Source of the DNA: Chaetomium olivaceum
Lineage: Eukaryota > Ascomycota > Sordariomycetes > Sordariales > Chaetomiaceae
Direction: 5' to 3'
Assembly (NCBI GenBank): GCA_039881045.1
Contig: JAYWVB010000003.1
Coordinates: 62,001 to 126,000, forward strand
Length of the DNA: 64,000 nt
In this document: piece by piece, positions 35,706 to 47,000 of the stretch
How the letters are laid out: every line of letters begins with the position of its first letter
Position numbering within the stretch: the stretch's first letter is position 1
Notes under the pieces: model-generated
The model's database searches: none
Seen by the model: the letters and a program-made list of their open reading frames with translations, nothing else
Told to the model about the DNA's origin: nothing
Translations under genes and position numbers: made by a program

Positions 35706-36011
35706 ATGTCCGAGAATCCCACAAACACTCAAGAAGAAAATATCGCCCACGTTGGAGCGTGGGCCTCTCAAGCGCTATCAACTCCGACCCAGGTAAGCTC
35801 TCTCTGGTCTACTGGATCATCAGATTAAAGATCTCACATATGCAAGATTGACAATTTTGCGACATCGACACAAGCCCAGCCACCCCAACGAGATCACAGC
35901 CTACTAGGACTCACTGTACACACCAGCGGAAGTCAAGCCAAGCCACCCTCTAGCGGCATGAGTCGATGGTTGCGGGAGACTCGCGAGCAAGGGCCTTGGT
36001 CAGCGCCCTAG
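35706..36011 (+). CDS. Small two-exon hypothetical protein, 83 aa
   Basis: Exon 1 (35706-35792) encodes MSENPTNTQEENIAHVGAWA and nine more residues and ends at CAG|GTAAGC. Exon 2 (35847-36011) starts after ...ATGCAAG, keeps phase 0, and runs 54 codons to TAG, ending MSRWLRETREQGPWSAP. The intron is 54 nt, typical for this window. Both exons are too short to stand out alone, but the splice phase, the polar composition (Gln/Ser/Thr-rich with a basic Trp-containing tail) and the clean leader support a real gene. No domain or signal peptide is recognised. Chance assembly of two short open frames cannot be excluded. Confidence 0.45.
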
Positions 36012-36489
36012 AGAACTGAGATTTCGTGTCGTCTACCTTCTTGTTCGATTCTTGGGAAGGGAGGATTTCAGTGTAGTTGGTCAGTCATGTCAGATTGAAT
36101 TTGGGTCAAACACTGGTTATGATAATATCTATGTAGTTATACTGATAGTGAATACGCGCGGGCAAGCTATTTAAGGGAAATATTCGACAGATTTTCAAAT
36201 GGTTTCTATAGATAGATATACGTTCTCATGCTCTGGGATACTCGTAGCATTACACTTACAGTTTGCCAATGGTTCCCCTAAAGTAATACAGACTAAATTA
36301 CCATGAGGAGGAGGATGCTTGGACCAAGAAACGTTACTGGTTCTGTGCTTGATATTGGACTAATAAAATGGACCGGTCGGATACTGTCCATGTAGAGAAA
36401 ACACCGCCACGCACTTGAGTGGCCTTTCCCAGTACCAATTTACCAAACTGCCATTGGCCTAGCGTACGGCCGCGCGTATCAACAGCAAC
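36012..36489. other. Intergenic, AT-rich, no gene seen
   Basis: Convergent 3' ends of the small gene and the SnoaL-like gene. Nothing else recognised. Confidence 0.5.
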
Positions 36490-37155
36490 CTACCTGACTT
36501 TCGAAACTAGCCCGTCCCATTTGTTGGCAGTTTGTAGCATCCAGTCGTGGGGAATCTTTCTCCTTGATCCCACTAGCAACAGTCAGCACCCAGGGACGCC
36601 GCACTTGTCCCCTGCCTAGCAGGCCGATCCCACTTACATGCTCGTGGACACACCCATCAACCCAGCGCCATCTGTCCACAGTCGAGTATCGCGCGTACGA
36701 CATGTTCGTGGCGGCATCAAAGCACCAGGCTGTGCCTTGCTCGGTCCCAATCTTGCGCCCGCTGCAGAAAAGAGGCCAGATAGCTTGCGGGCCGCTTGAG
36801 TATCCGGGGTTGTGTTGCTGATCCCACCGTCTTAGTCTCTCATCATCTATGAAAACATCGACCAAAAATAACAAAGAATACTCACCAGATACACATTATC
36901 AATCAACGAGAACATCGTCCTCGGATCACCATCCACCACAAAGGCGCGGTAGAACTGGTACGCGCGGCGCGCCGTCTCCTCTACCGTGACCGACGGGTCG
37001 GGCGTGCACAGCTGCGGCGGCTTCTGCAGGTTGCAGAGATTCTCCCGCGCGTGGAGGGACTGGAACTGGGGCACCGACGTGCCGTCGCCGGCTGGAGCGG
37101 CTAGGCTGCCGAGGGGCGCCAGAAGAGCGGCTGTTAGGGCGGGGAGGAGATGCAT
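36490..37155 (-). CDS. Secreted SnoaL-like (NTF2-fold) protein
   Basis: Exon 1 (37155-36886) has a signal peptide (MHLLPALTAALLAPLGSLAA) and a helical ARRAYQFYRAFVVDGDPRT. Exon 2 (36817-36638) carries the SnoaL-type core QHNPGYSSGPQAIWPLF, a YARYSTVDRWRW strand pair and VDGCVHEH. The canonical third exon (36572-36490) begins WDQGE after GCTAG and ends DGLVSKVR. To join these two parts one A must be added to the AAA run at 36557-36559. Alternatively, a weaker acceptor (GAAAG at 36560-36556) gives 171 aa with no frameshift but loses the usual WDQ. The family consists of small polyketide-cyclase-like or unknown secreted proteins. The catalytic function is not assignable. Confidence 0.75.
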
Positions 37156-38219
37156 TTTTTGCGGGGTGATGATGGCTTGCTGGGTCGGAGACCGTGGTGT
37201 AAGGGTCGAACGAAGAGGTGGATATGGGATGGGGATATACATATGCCCGAAATGTTGGCTGGATGCGTCATGCGCTTCTGTTCAGGGGCACCGTTCCATC
37301 CGGAGCTTGTCGGGTAAATACTGAGAACCAAGGAGCCCTGATCGCCAAACAATCTGGATTTAAATCTCCGAGTAATATATATGGTTATGTGAGTCCCAAA
37401 CCTGGCTGCCGTTTGGTGCGGGGTTCATCGTTTTTTTTTGATAGTTGGTGAATCTTGTAGGGAGGACTATCAGGCGGTCAACTGCCACCGTGCCAAGTTC
37501 TCTCGGCGTTTGTTTATATAGACAAGCTAACTACGTAGCGCGTCAGTTGAGCCTGGTCCTTTGGAATGGAAGCGGGGTCCGCTGGGTGCGACGGTTGTGT
37601 CCGCCACCATGGTTCAATCTTTTCGACCGGGTGTCTGGACTTGGCCATATCGGCGGGCCTCATGCGTTGCAGCCGGCACTTAGATGCATCGTATGCAGTG
37701 CGCTCTTTGGTGCACTGCACCCAAGTCTCAATCTACCACCTGCTACGCCTACGAATCACTGAAGAACCAGGACAGTGATGTTCCGGGTGGGTCCTAAGTC
37801 TAGGTATCATACGGAGGAAATGGTAGTTCACCTCGGCTGGACTGCACGGGATCATGTGCCAACCCAACGATACCAGTTCAACAAACACGCAAGCTAGGAT
37901 TTAATACCCAGGAGTTGACTCAAGTAATACATTTCTCCCAGATTACATTCTCCTGACACACCCTCAACCCCCTCCCCTTCCATACATGTAGTCCCTAGGT
38001 GGCTAAACAAACAGATCAAAACAAGCACAAGCCCCTTCCTTCCCCAGCTCCGCCCTTTTTGCCATCAAACCCAGACTCAGACCCAAACCAGACCCAGACC
38101 TAGACTCCATGTCCTCCATACACAATAGATAACTCTAAGTAGGTACAGTACCCTGCACCATCCACATCCCAACCCCCCATCCCCACCCCATACAACCCAT
38201 ATAATAGGTAGCCGCCCGC
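37156..38219. other. Intergenic, no gene seen
   Basis: Upstream of the SnoaL-like gene, with a TATAT element near 37236-37242, and downstream of the rhodopsin-domain gene. A GTAGGTACAGTACC element is at about 38137-38151. No coding sequence recognised. Confidence 0.5.
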
Positions 38220-38544
38220 CTACCCCCCCCAATCCGACGCCGGCCTCCTCTCCTCCAGCTCAAACGTCTCGTCAGTACTCCCCTTAAGCGACGTCCCCCC
38301 CACGATGCGATGTTCATCACTGCTCCTCCCCCTCGCTCTCCCGACCCTGAGATGCTGGTGGTAGGCTCGTGCCGCGACAGCGAGTGCCGCCAGAACGGAC
38401 GCGCTGCCGGGGAGCGGTGTGGTCTGCGCGCTGGTTCGGAGGCGGTTGGTAGGGGCCAAGGGCTGTCGGCTCGGCTGCTGTGGGCGCTGGTGTTGGGGTA
38501 GGGGTGGGGATGGGGGTTGAGGTTCGATGATGCCCCTGTGGGGG

Positions 38545-38578
<34 letters not shown>

Positions 38579-39608
38579 AGTGGTAGTGGTGGTGCCGAAG
38601 AGACGGGGGAAGAGGTGGTGAGTGGGTGCTTGAGAATGGGCAGGCAGGCGCTGATGATGCCGAGGTTGGCTTCGAGGAGAGTCCAGACGCCGCGGTCGAC
38701 GAAATGGTACGTTGGGTCTTGTCGATTCTCGGGCGTGTTGTGCACTGAGGTGGTGCGGAGGATGGCGGCGATCGTGACGCTGGAAGGGGAAATTAGCCAT
38801 TCTTTATTTTCTTTTCGTTTACATCCGGTCTGAGAATGACGTGTATCGGGGGGAGACTGGATTAGAGACAGGGACACCCACAAGGCGGCCATGACAAAGA
38901 CTCCGCAGAGCAGCAAACGATCCCGTAAATTTAGTTGTAGGTTCAGGATGGGCCAAACCGGCAAGACCAAAACCAAAATGTCTGTTGTGATATTCAAGAC
39001 AGCATAGGCAATCCAGAACTTTTCCGAGTCGATGCACGTTGCCCCTGAGTCCGGCATCCATGCTCCCTGGACCGGCGAGCATTCGAAGATGGTGGCGGCG
39101 ATGCTGCCGATGCTATAACCGACGATGACGAACAAGAGGGTGAAGGCGGCAGTACGGAAATTCTTGGATACAAAAATGCGCAGGCACAGCAGGATTACCG
39201 AGACCTTGTTGAGGCATACCGTCACCTTGTACGGCGTGAGGGCGATAAAGTACCACTTCAAGGCCCCTTCAAACTCCGCTCGACTAAGGTCAGCCTTGTG
39301 CATGCCATAGCCGTGGATGACAGCTAGCTGAATTGCTATGGACAGGACGACGGAAGAAGCCTCAAGTGGACGGCATGTTAGCAAACCGTGTCATGGACTC
39401 ATGGAGGATTCGGCTTGAGGGGAAATCTCACCAAAGAGACGACAATGGCGACATCATCCCATCCAAAGTTCCGCCTCACCAGTCTTGTGACCAGCCTTGC
39501 AATCACAAATAGGCCGGCAACGAGGATTGTGACTAGCGAGGTGATGTACAGCTTCCACCCTTGATCGTCGGACCCATCCTTGGAGACGCCGACCCCGCGG
39601 TCGCGCAT
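38220..39608 (-). CDS. Rhodopsin-domain integral membrane protein (PTH11-related)
   Basis: Exons 39608-39432, 39360-38882 and 38779-38220. Seven hydrophobic helices include WKLYITSLVTILVAGLFVIA, SSVVLSIAIQLAVIHGYG, VCLNKVSVILLCLRIFVS, TLLFVIVGYSIGSIAATIF, WIAYAVLNITTDILVLVLPV, LLLCGVFVMAAFVTIAAILR and WTLLEANLGIISACLPIL. The conserved FGWDD, ECSPVQGAW and DRGVWTLLEANLG signatures identify the fungal rhodopsin-domain family. It lacks an N-terminal CFEM domain. The cytoplasmic tail changes frame twice: at the C5 run (plus-strand G5 at 38605-38609), after which PRLFGTTTTTNNNN reads correctly, and at the G5 run (C5 at 38328-38332), after which SSDEHRIVGGTSLKG...SDWGG ends the protein. Adding one base at each restores 405 aa. 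Ligand unknown. Confidence 0.83.
38546..38579 (-). repeat. GTT/AAC microsatellite encoding poly-Asn
   Basis: About eleven GTT units on the plus strand, read as a poly-Asn tract in the C-terminal tail of the rhodopsin-domain protein in the corrected frame, or poly-Thr in the uncorrected frame. Confidence 0.85.
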
Positions 39609-41500
39609 CCTACCGGTAAGTTGTGGGGATACCGACTACCCCTTCGTGTCCAGGTGGGCCTTGAAAGGGCATACGGCTGGTAAAATCAGGCGAGGTCGTG
39701 CATCCTGGGAGCCATCGGGGGTTGATTAAGCCATTCAGGGAAGACAGGGGCAGTGAGTGAGCAGATAAAAGTCAAATTCTGGAAAGACCCGGGAAGAAGG
39801 ATTTATGGGAATTACCAGGTATCCTTCCTTCCTCCTAACTGATCTCGGCAAAGATGCTTCTTCGCGGCACGGCCAAAGTGGGCCGAGTGGTGTTGAAATG
39901 TCTCAATGCAGACCCCTGTTTCTTTTGGTACTCCGAAGTCCTTCATACTTGATTTCCTCCGTCAATAAACCAAACTCATGCTCGGATGACACAACAAGTC
40001 GAAATGAGTTAGAAGACAGTGCCCTAAATCCCAACAGCTTATCTGTTGTACTAAGCAGAATTCCTCCGGATTTTCTACCATTTCTCATTTCTTCATCAAG
40101 AACCGTATATAGGTAGGTACCTATAATAGGCGAGCCTCGAGTAAGAACTAGAGTTTTGCGACGTTATCCTCTACGAAGAAAGTTGTTTGAAGGGCGAGAG
40201 CGGTAAAATCTTCATAACTGACCCTATCGATCACAGGGGGGGGGCACGGTGCAGTGGGCTACAAAGTCGGCAGCGTGCATTCTTGTTGGGGATTAAAATC
40301 ATGCATGGGTTGGGGTCGCCGAGAACCTCGCAGCCAATTGCAATTTGGGCTGGAGTGAGGAAGAGGAAGGAGTGCTTTATGGATGCCGGCTTTTGGTCCC
40401 AGTCGCCGTCAGCTCCTCAACCCTCGAAACGCTGCATTTGGATTGAGCCCAAACTCACGACTTTGGTTTCGGCATTTTTCGAGGTTTGAGGCGCCGCGCT
40501 AGGCAACAAAATGCGTGCGCTGAAGACGGGACGGCTTGCCAACTTCGATCGTATGTGTATGTCATACAGTGTGTGGTATCGTCTCGCACATTGCACAGAA
40601 GCCTCTCGTGCCGGCTTGCATTTCTTTTCGCTGCATCCCACCTTCCCCCACTTCCCACTTTGTGCAACACACAACACACTGATTTATCCTGGTACTGAAC
40701 TGAAATCCAAAGCATGCGTTCCGCATCACATTCGGTCCTCAGATTCCTCCCCGGTTTTCATTCGAATCCTCCCTTTTTCCACCCCGGGGTCAACTTCCAC
40801 GTTGTTCTTCCCAACCATCGACGCCCAATCCGCCGAGCGCCGACGCTTCCAAGTCTACCACCATCACGACGACCTGCAACAAACTCCAAGACCGACCGTG
40901 CCGTTTCGATGCCCAAAGAGAGCAGTGAAGAACTGCTGCAACCGGGCTACCGATTTGTATCCATGTCTGCTTGCGACGATTCCCCGTCACTCCGCTGTTT
41001 GTCGATATGAGCACCGCTCGGTTGTTGCATTCGCACTGCCAGCAACAAACGCATCACGCTCACCATCAATTTATCGCTGCTCACAAACTGTGGCGGGTAT
41101 CCCAGCCACCGGTTTCCCCGCGCCCACAAACTGTGGCCGCAGGCATTTTGTTTTCCTTCTTCAACCAGCCAAAAACACAGACAGGCCTCCAGAATCATCG
41201 GTTTTCGTTGCCCTTAAAAAAAACCACAAGCCCACTGTGGCCAGATGTTCCGTGTAACTTGGCTGCGACAACCCCGTGTCGACATTTCTGCAAGTGCAGG
41301 GTGTCAGCTCGAATGAATTCGTCACATCGGGGAGGCCTTCCGTCGCAAAACAAACCTGCGTCTGCTGTCTCGTGCCAGTGCCGCAACTGCCTGCCGCGGA
41401 AGAGACTCGAAGGGTAAGCTTTCTTGGACGATGAGGGCCGGCGGCTCCCGTGTTGTGGAGTGTGCCCTTCAAGTGAGGAGGCAAACCGCTTAGGCCGTGT
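39609..41500. other. Intergenic, no gene seen
   Basis: ORFs up to 248 codons are present, but they are rich in Pro/His/Ser with no pattern. A TAGGTAGGTACCTATA element lies at 40111-40126. Confidence 0.45.
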
Positions 41501-42375
41501 GTGGGATCTGGGGGACAGGTCACGGCCGAATGGCTGACATTGTGGGAAGCGCCCGTCATACACCAGCGTTCCCTTCATCGTCGCCCGGGCGTTGAGAAAG
41601 TTGTGCAAGTCAAAGCCTGTGATGAAAGCGGCTCTTCGCATTCGGTTAAGTCTACCGGGCTGTGGGTGTCGATGGCTGCTGAGGCTGCATGTGGGATCTG
41701 GGGGATAAGACAAGAGGTGTCAGCCAAATGGCTGACATTGTGAGTACTGCTCCTCATATCGGCGTCTGTATCATCATTGCCCGGGGGCTCAGATAACAAG
41801 GTAGATAATCATCGGGGGTCCTCACCTTTTGCTCAAAGCCTGTGATGAAACAGCTCTTCATATCAGTCAAGCTCAAGCTGCTGGTGTTGATGGCTGCTGA
41901 GGCTGCATGTGGGATCTAGGGAACAGACAAGATGTGTCAGCCAAATGGCTGACATCGTGGGCGTGGCCCTCAAAACCTGGTGGGTGTTCTTCATCGCGTT
42001 GGGGCTCAGAAGCGGAACCAGAGAAAATCATCGGGGATCCCACCTTTTGCTTGAAGCCTATGATGAAAAGGCTCTTCGTATCCGGTCAAGTCCGCCGGGC
42101 TGCTGGTGCCGACGGCCTCTGAGGCTGTATGTGGGATCTAGGGGATAGCGAAGATGTCAGCCGAATGGCTGACATTGTGGGCAGCACCCCTCATGCAACA
42201 GTCGGGTCTTCCATCATTGCCACGGGAGCTAGGAGAAGTCGTAACTGTTGATAATCATTGGGGGTCCTCACCTCTTGCCCAGAGCCTGTGATGAAAAACA
42301 GATGTTCGGATCCTGTCAAGCCTATCGGTTTGCTGGTGCTAATGGCTGCTGAGGCCGTATGCGGGATCTAGGGGG
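41501..42375 (+). repeat. Tandem satellite, about 220-bp unit, four copies plus a fragment
   Basis: Diverged units begin GTGGGATCTG/A at 41501, 41691, 41909, 42131 and 42361; lengths are 190, 218, 222 and 230 bp. Each copy repeats blocks in the same order: GTGGGATCT, a palindrome GTCAGCCAAATGGCTGAC (18 bp, arms of 8), GACATTGTGGG, a CATCATTGCCCGG-type block, ATAATCATCGGGGGTCCTCA, AGCCTGTGATGAAA, GCTCTTC, and GATGGCTGCTGAGGC. The palindrome occurs at 41719-41736 (perfect), 41936-41953 (perfect) and 42156-42173 (GTCAGCCGAATGGCTGAC); the first unit keeps only the right arm. No ORF spans the array. Confidence 0.85.
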
Positions 42376-44068
42376 GGCATGTTGGTGTTTGGTGCTGATG
42401 CAACGGACTGTGCATTTTATGATGGGACCCCGAGACATTGAAATAAACGTGTGTGAGCTTCTCGGCATCGACGAAGTGCGGAATAGGGAAGGGTGATGGT
42501 AGACGCAGAGAACTCGTCGTTTTTGGAGAGAGACACAGCGGAATTATGGGTGTTTGTTGTGATCCAAAGGGGTTGGTGGGGGGGGGGGGGGGGTAGGTTG
42601 GGCGTGAGGGAACTGGATGGGCATTGAGAGCGACGGTGGTGGTGGAAATCGATGAGCGACGGACCGGATGGGAGGAGAGAAATGTGGGAGTCAGAAGAGT
42701 TGGGGAGACGGATTGGAGACAAGGGCAAGATATGGCTTAAATTCCATTTGACGAAGCTGTGTCTTTACAAGGAATGAGATGCAGTTCATTCAATATGGAA
42801 GGTGAGAGGTGTTCTCATCCGTCGAGGTGATGGATAGGGGGGCAGCTACAAAGGGCGCGACAAGTTTACTAAGGACGTGGAAGCCGTTCCTGGCCATCCT
42901 TAGGTTTGTCTCTGTCGCAAGTCAGGTCAGGAACTGCTCTCTACTGGTGGGCCATGGCCCAGCAAAAGGTGCTCCAGACGCGATGGCTCAGAGCATGCGC
43001 GACCAGCAGCGGACATTGGTTAATTCAAGGGAGGAACTACCCACCACCGAGCAACTCGAAGCGGGTTTCAACGAGCGCCGACTCATCGCCCTGACTGAGG
43101 TGTCAATCAGGGTTTCTACAAGTCTGTTGCAAATATAAAAACGTATTAACTGTCTCTATGAGACAGATAACAAAAAGGCTTTTTCGATCCTGAATTATAT
43201 CGCCCATCCCAACATTATATTATTCGCCTCCGGGGGCGTTAGACATCTATAATGGGGCGGGAAACAAGCGATTGAATCAGACTCGAGTATATCATAGATC
43301 TGCTGGGTAATATAGTTTACTGCCATGTATTCCCTTTGGCCGTGTGGGATGGAAGGTATTCAATCACCTGCACAACGGGGTTTCATGAACGCAATAGGAT
43401 GATAAACGCAATACAATTAGCACGTCGGGTGAGTTCAATTTTCTGTGGGAGGTGCTTGTTGAATGAATATAAGCCTGAATCACCAACTCAAAAGCGTTTG
43501 GGCCTCGCGTTTGTGATTCGAATATTGAACGGCTATATTTCGAAATAAGCCAGTTGATTTGAAAGGAGAATGAGCGATTCAATCAAATGAGCGGCTGCCT
43601 GAGATTGCGGCTTGTCGAGGGAAATCGCGTGTTGATGGTTCTTCCCTTGAGTTAAACTTTTCGAGCTTCTTTTTTTCTTTCTAATTTTCTGAGCCGCAAC
43701 CCTACAGATCCCCGCCCCCTTCCCCTGTGCCAAGTAAGAGTAACCTGGAAGGCATTCGTACCTCATGTACGAAGTATCCGGTAATTCTGGCACACGGGGG
43801 CAGGGGGTGCCTTTATGGCCCCCAACGCTGATCTGGCGAGCTGAAAAGAAGCCCGAACCACCGTGGCTCAGCCTCGTGGCATCGTTGTGATTGGCTCGCT
43901 CACTCGCAGCAGATTGCGTGAAAAATAAGCCCGCGACAAACAGGGGGCTTTTCCTGAGTTTTCCAGGTCTTGATAATCCCTGACGACAAGATAAAACGGC
44001 ATCAACGCATCGCCTATCGCACTGCGGTGCCATAGTTTCACTTTGAACTACACCCGCCAGTTGCCGGG
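42376..44068. other. Intergenic, no gene seen; AT-rich patch
   Basis: A run of 14 G lies at 42578-42591. AT-rich DNA at about 43130-43560 includes the palindrome GTCTCTATGAGAC. A 109-codon ORF at 42809-43138 has no recognisable features. The promoter of the ankyrin gene lies at the right end. Confidence 0.45.
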
Positions 44069-47000
44069 ATGTTGGGTCCTCTGAAGGCGGCAGCCCTCGT
44101 CGCCATTTTCCTCGCGGTCCCAGCAGCTGCGGGCGACGAGGGCGATGACTTCTCTAACAACCTCGTCTCGGACCTTGCGCCGTAAGTCACCGTTTTGAGA
44201 ACGGGATACTCTCATGTGCAGCTGCTGACGGAAAACCTTGCATCGTCAAGATTGTTGGCGTTGTTTGGCGAACGTGTTACCACACAGTTCATGGGCCAGG
44301 CGATGGGTTGGGCCGACAACATCATCCTAGCGATGGGTCCGCTCGGCATTATGACTATCATCGTGTCGGCCATTCGAGTGGGCGGTCCTATTTGGCTCAG
44401 GGCTATCGTTGGACGGGCCAGGGAGAACCACGCCGCTGCCGAGAGCGATGTCATGTCATCCACATCGGACGAGGTTTGCGAGCTGTGGAATGGGCGGAAG
44501 GTCGTCCGTGTTGCTGGTGAGGCTACCATTGCCGAGTTTATATGTCTTTTCGCGCATGCGCGTCACGCCAAAGGGACTTCGGCTGAATCTCCCAGCAATG
44601 ATGGAACACCCTCTGGCCATCGGACGGCTAACGCGCCAGTGATGACGAGTTCTAACTCTTCACCTGATGGAAACTCGGGTTTCCTTGGCCTTGGCAATGA
44701 TCCTTTTGAAGTCGTTAGTTTGGCGGAGGCGGAAAAAAAGAAGTACCTTCAGAGGATTGAGCAAGGTGAGACTCTGTCGTCCCCAACGCAGAAAGCTTTG
44801 CGTGCTGATAGCATTCCTATTTCATAGGTGACAGCTTTGGTTCGAAGCTAGCACGCGGCTTTGGTCTCTTAACTAACCTCCTACGGCGGCGCCAGGAGGG
44901 GGAATTGCCAGATGACGTCGAAAAGATAACCGATGCCGCAAATGATGCTTCGCCGCCAATTCCCACCACCGCAAAGCTGTCACGGATATGCCAACAGGTG
45001 GGACCCCGGGGCGCGGGACGCCCCGAGCCAGCCATTAGCTAGACCAATCAGATAGCTAGGAAGTGGTCAGGGTGATCAGTGAGCTCAGTTGCCAAGGACA
45101 TACTGAGCACACTGAGCACCAGGACAGGACCACCAATAAGGAGCCGGGACGGCTCAACACTGATCAGTGAGCTCAGTTGCCAAGGACATACTGAGCACAC
45201 TGAGCACCCAGGAATTAGATAGTATATAGTCACTCGTTCTGGAGAGCTCTGGGAGTTCTCCAGTTAGCAATCACAACTACAGTTCGCTACAAGCTCGAGA
45301 GCCTACTGTTGAGACAAGTCTTTGTTGTGCACCTTTTGGCTGCACCGAACCTAGTACCTTTGCAAGACACCTTCAATCAGACTGAACCCTAACAGGACGA
45401 GGTCCAGGAGAGGTTCGTCACAAAAGCTCATCCTGGTCCGAAATAAAGATAAGGCAGCCCCAAATCTTCTACTCAATATCGACCGGTTTTCGAGCCCAGC
45501 CGAGTTGTGGGCGGGCGCTCTAGTGGGGATAGTGCTGCAGTTCGGTGTTCTCCTATACTCGGCCTTCATCACCTACCATCCCGCCCTCATGTTTCCAAAG
45601 GGCGGTGCACCGATCACGGGGTATGCCTACCCTTGTACTGCTATTGGTACTATCCTTCTGGTCACGGGGTTACTTGTCTGCTCGCATGTGGTGGAATCCA
45701 GCACCCGAGAAGAGTTCTACGAGCCCAGGGGTTCTGAAGCCCGGATGGTGTACCTTCAGAAGACGGGAACAGTTGGTGACCAGTCGTTTGGCTCCTTTGC
45801 AATCTTTGCCAAGGAGGGAAAATCGGTTATTGCCACGTCCCGAAGAGAGCAGATAAGCGCCACCCACGAGATCACGACTGTTCTTGCGACATTGATAAGC
45901 CTGTCGGGATTCGTGGTACAGTTTGTTGGACTGAGGTCCATGCATTGGTCGGCGACTGTTGCGCAGCTCGGCGCAACGATCGCCATGACAATCCTGAGGG
46001 CGATCGTACGGCGAGATCTGGCAACCACGCCAACAGCTCGGAAGCTTAGTCCTAGTTTTGAGCTGGACTGGCTGGCCACTAACCTGGCCCTGAAATTATT
46101 CCCCGGCTTGCCTAGGACGAGGAATACTGAAGAGGTGGCTCCGCCGCCGTCCTCGCGGCCTCCGAATCATGGGAATACCGATCGTCCGATGCTGGGAAAG
46201 CGAGGAGAGGTGAAGTCGCATGGCACCACAAGCTCTTCCGAATGGTTAGAGATGCCATCCGGTTGTGGAAAGACCGACGCAACAAACCTGCCGGCACAAA
46301 GTTGGCTTGTGAGAACCATACCAACCTCGAGGACACCTAACTCGGAGAATCTCAGCGCGTCAACAGCGCACTATGCCATGAGATTAAGAAAGGGTCTAGC
46401 AGATCTTGCGCCTTGGCCGAAGCCATTTTCTGCTGAAGCAAGAGCCGTAGCCACGGCGATAGAAAGCACCTTGAACTTTCTGGACGACCTATCGGCCTTT
46501 TCCCCGCTGACGGAAACCGGCGAAATAGTGAATGACGACGACTCGGGCCTGACAAAACGGCTTACATGGCATGTTGACACCGTTCAACACGGTATGATCT
46601 ATTTCACAGTCCACAAATCCGACAGCGGCTGGAAGGCAGATGAGACGGAAATCGAAGCGGCGCTCTCCCTCTGGAATTACAGCGCCCATATCCATGAGTC
46701 GGAGGCCAGTCCAGCCCAGGCGGCAGGACTAGACGATACGAGTCTGCCCAAAAGTGACGCGGCCCCGCGACGTATTTTACGGTTTCTAGGCGTGAACTCG
46801 GCAAGACTCCGTCGCGACCTGCGTTGGTGGCTGCCGAACGAGACGATAAAGGTCATGGCTGTGAGCAGGACTCGGGAACAAGCCGAGGTGGCGGCACACA
46901 GCGCCCTGGACAGAAACTATCATGGAACCATCGGATGCGGTCCCAGTCATTGCTCCCCCGGGTGGACAGAGCCTCTTCGCTACAGGGCCATGGAGCTCCA

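Noticed and set aside
40511..41257. 248-codon plus-strand ORF upstream of the satellite
   Set aside because: Composition is incoherent (Ser/Pro/His/Thr), with no splice signals or conserved pattern.
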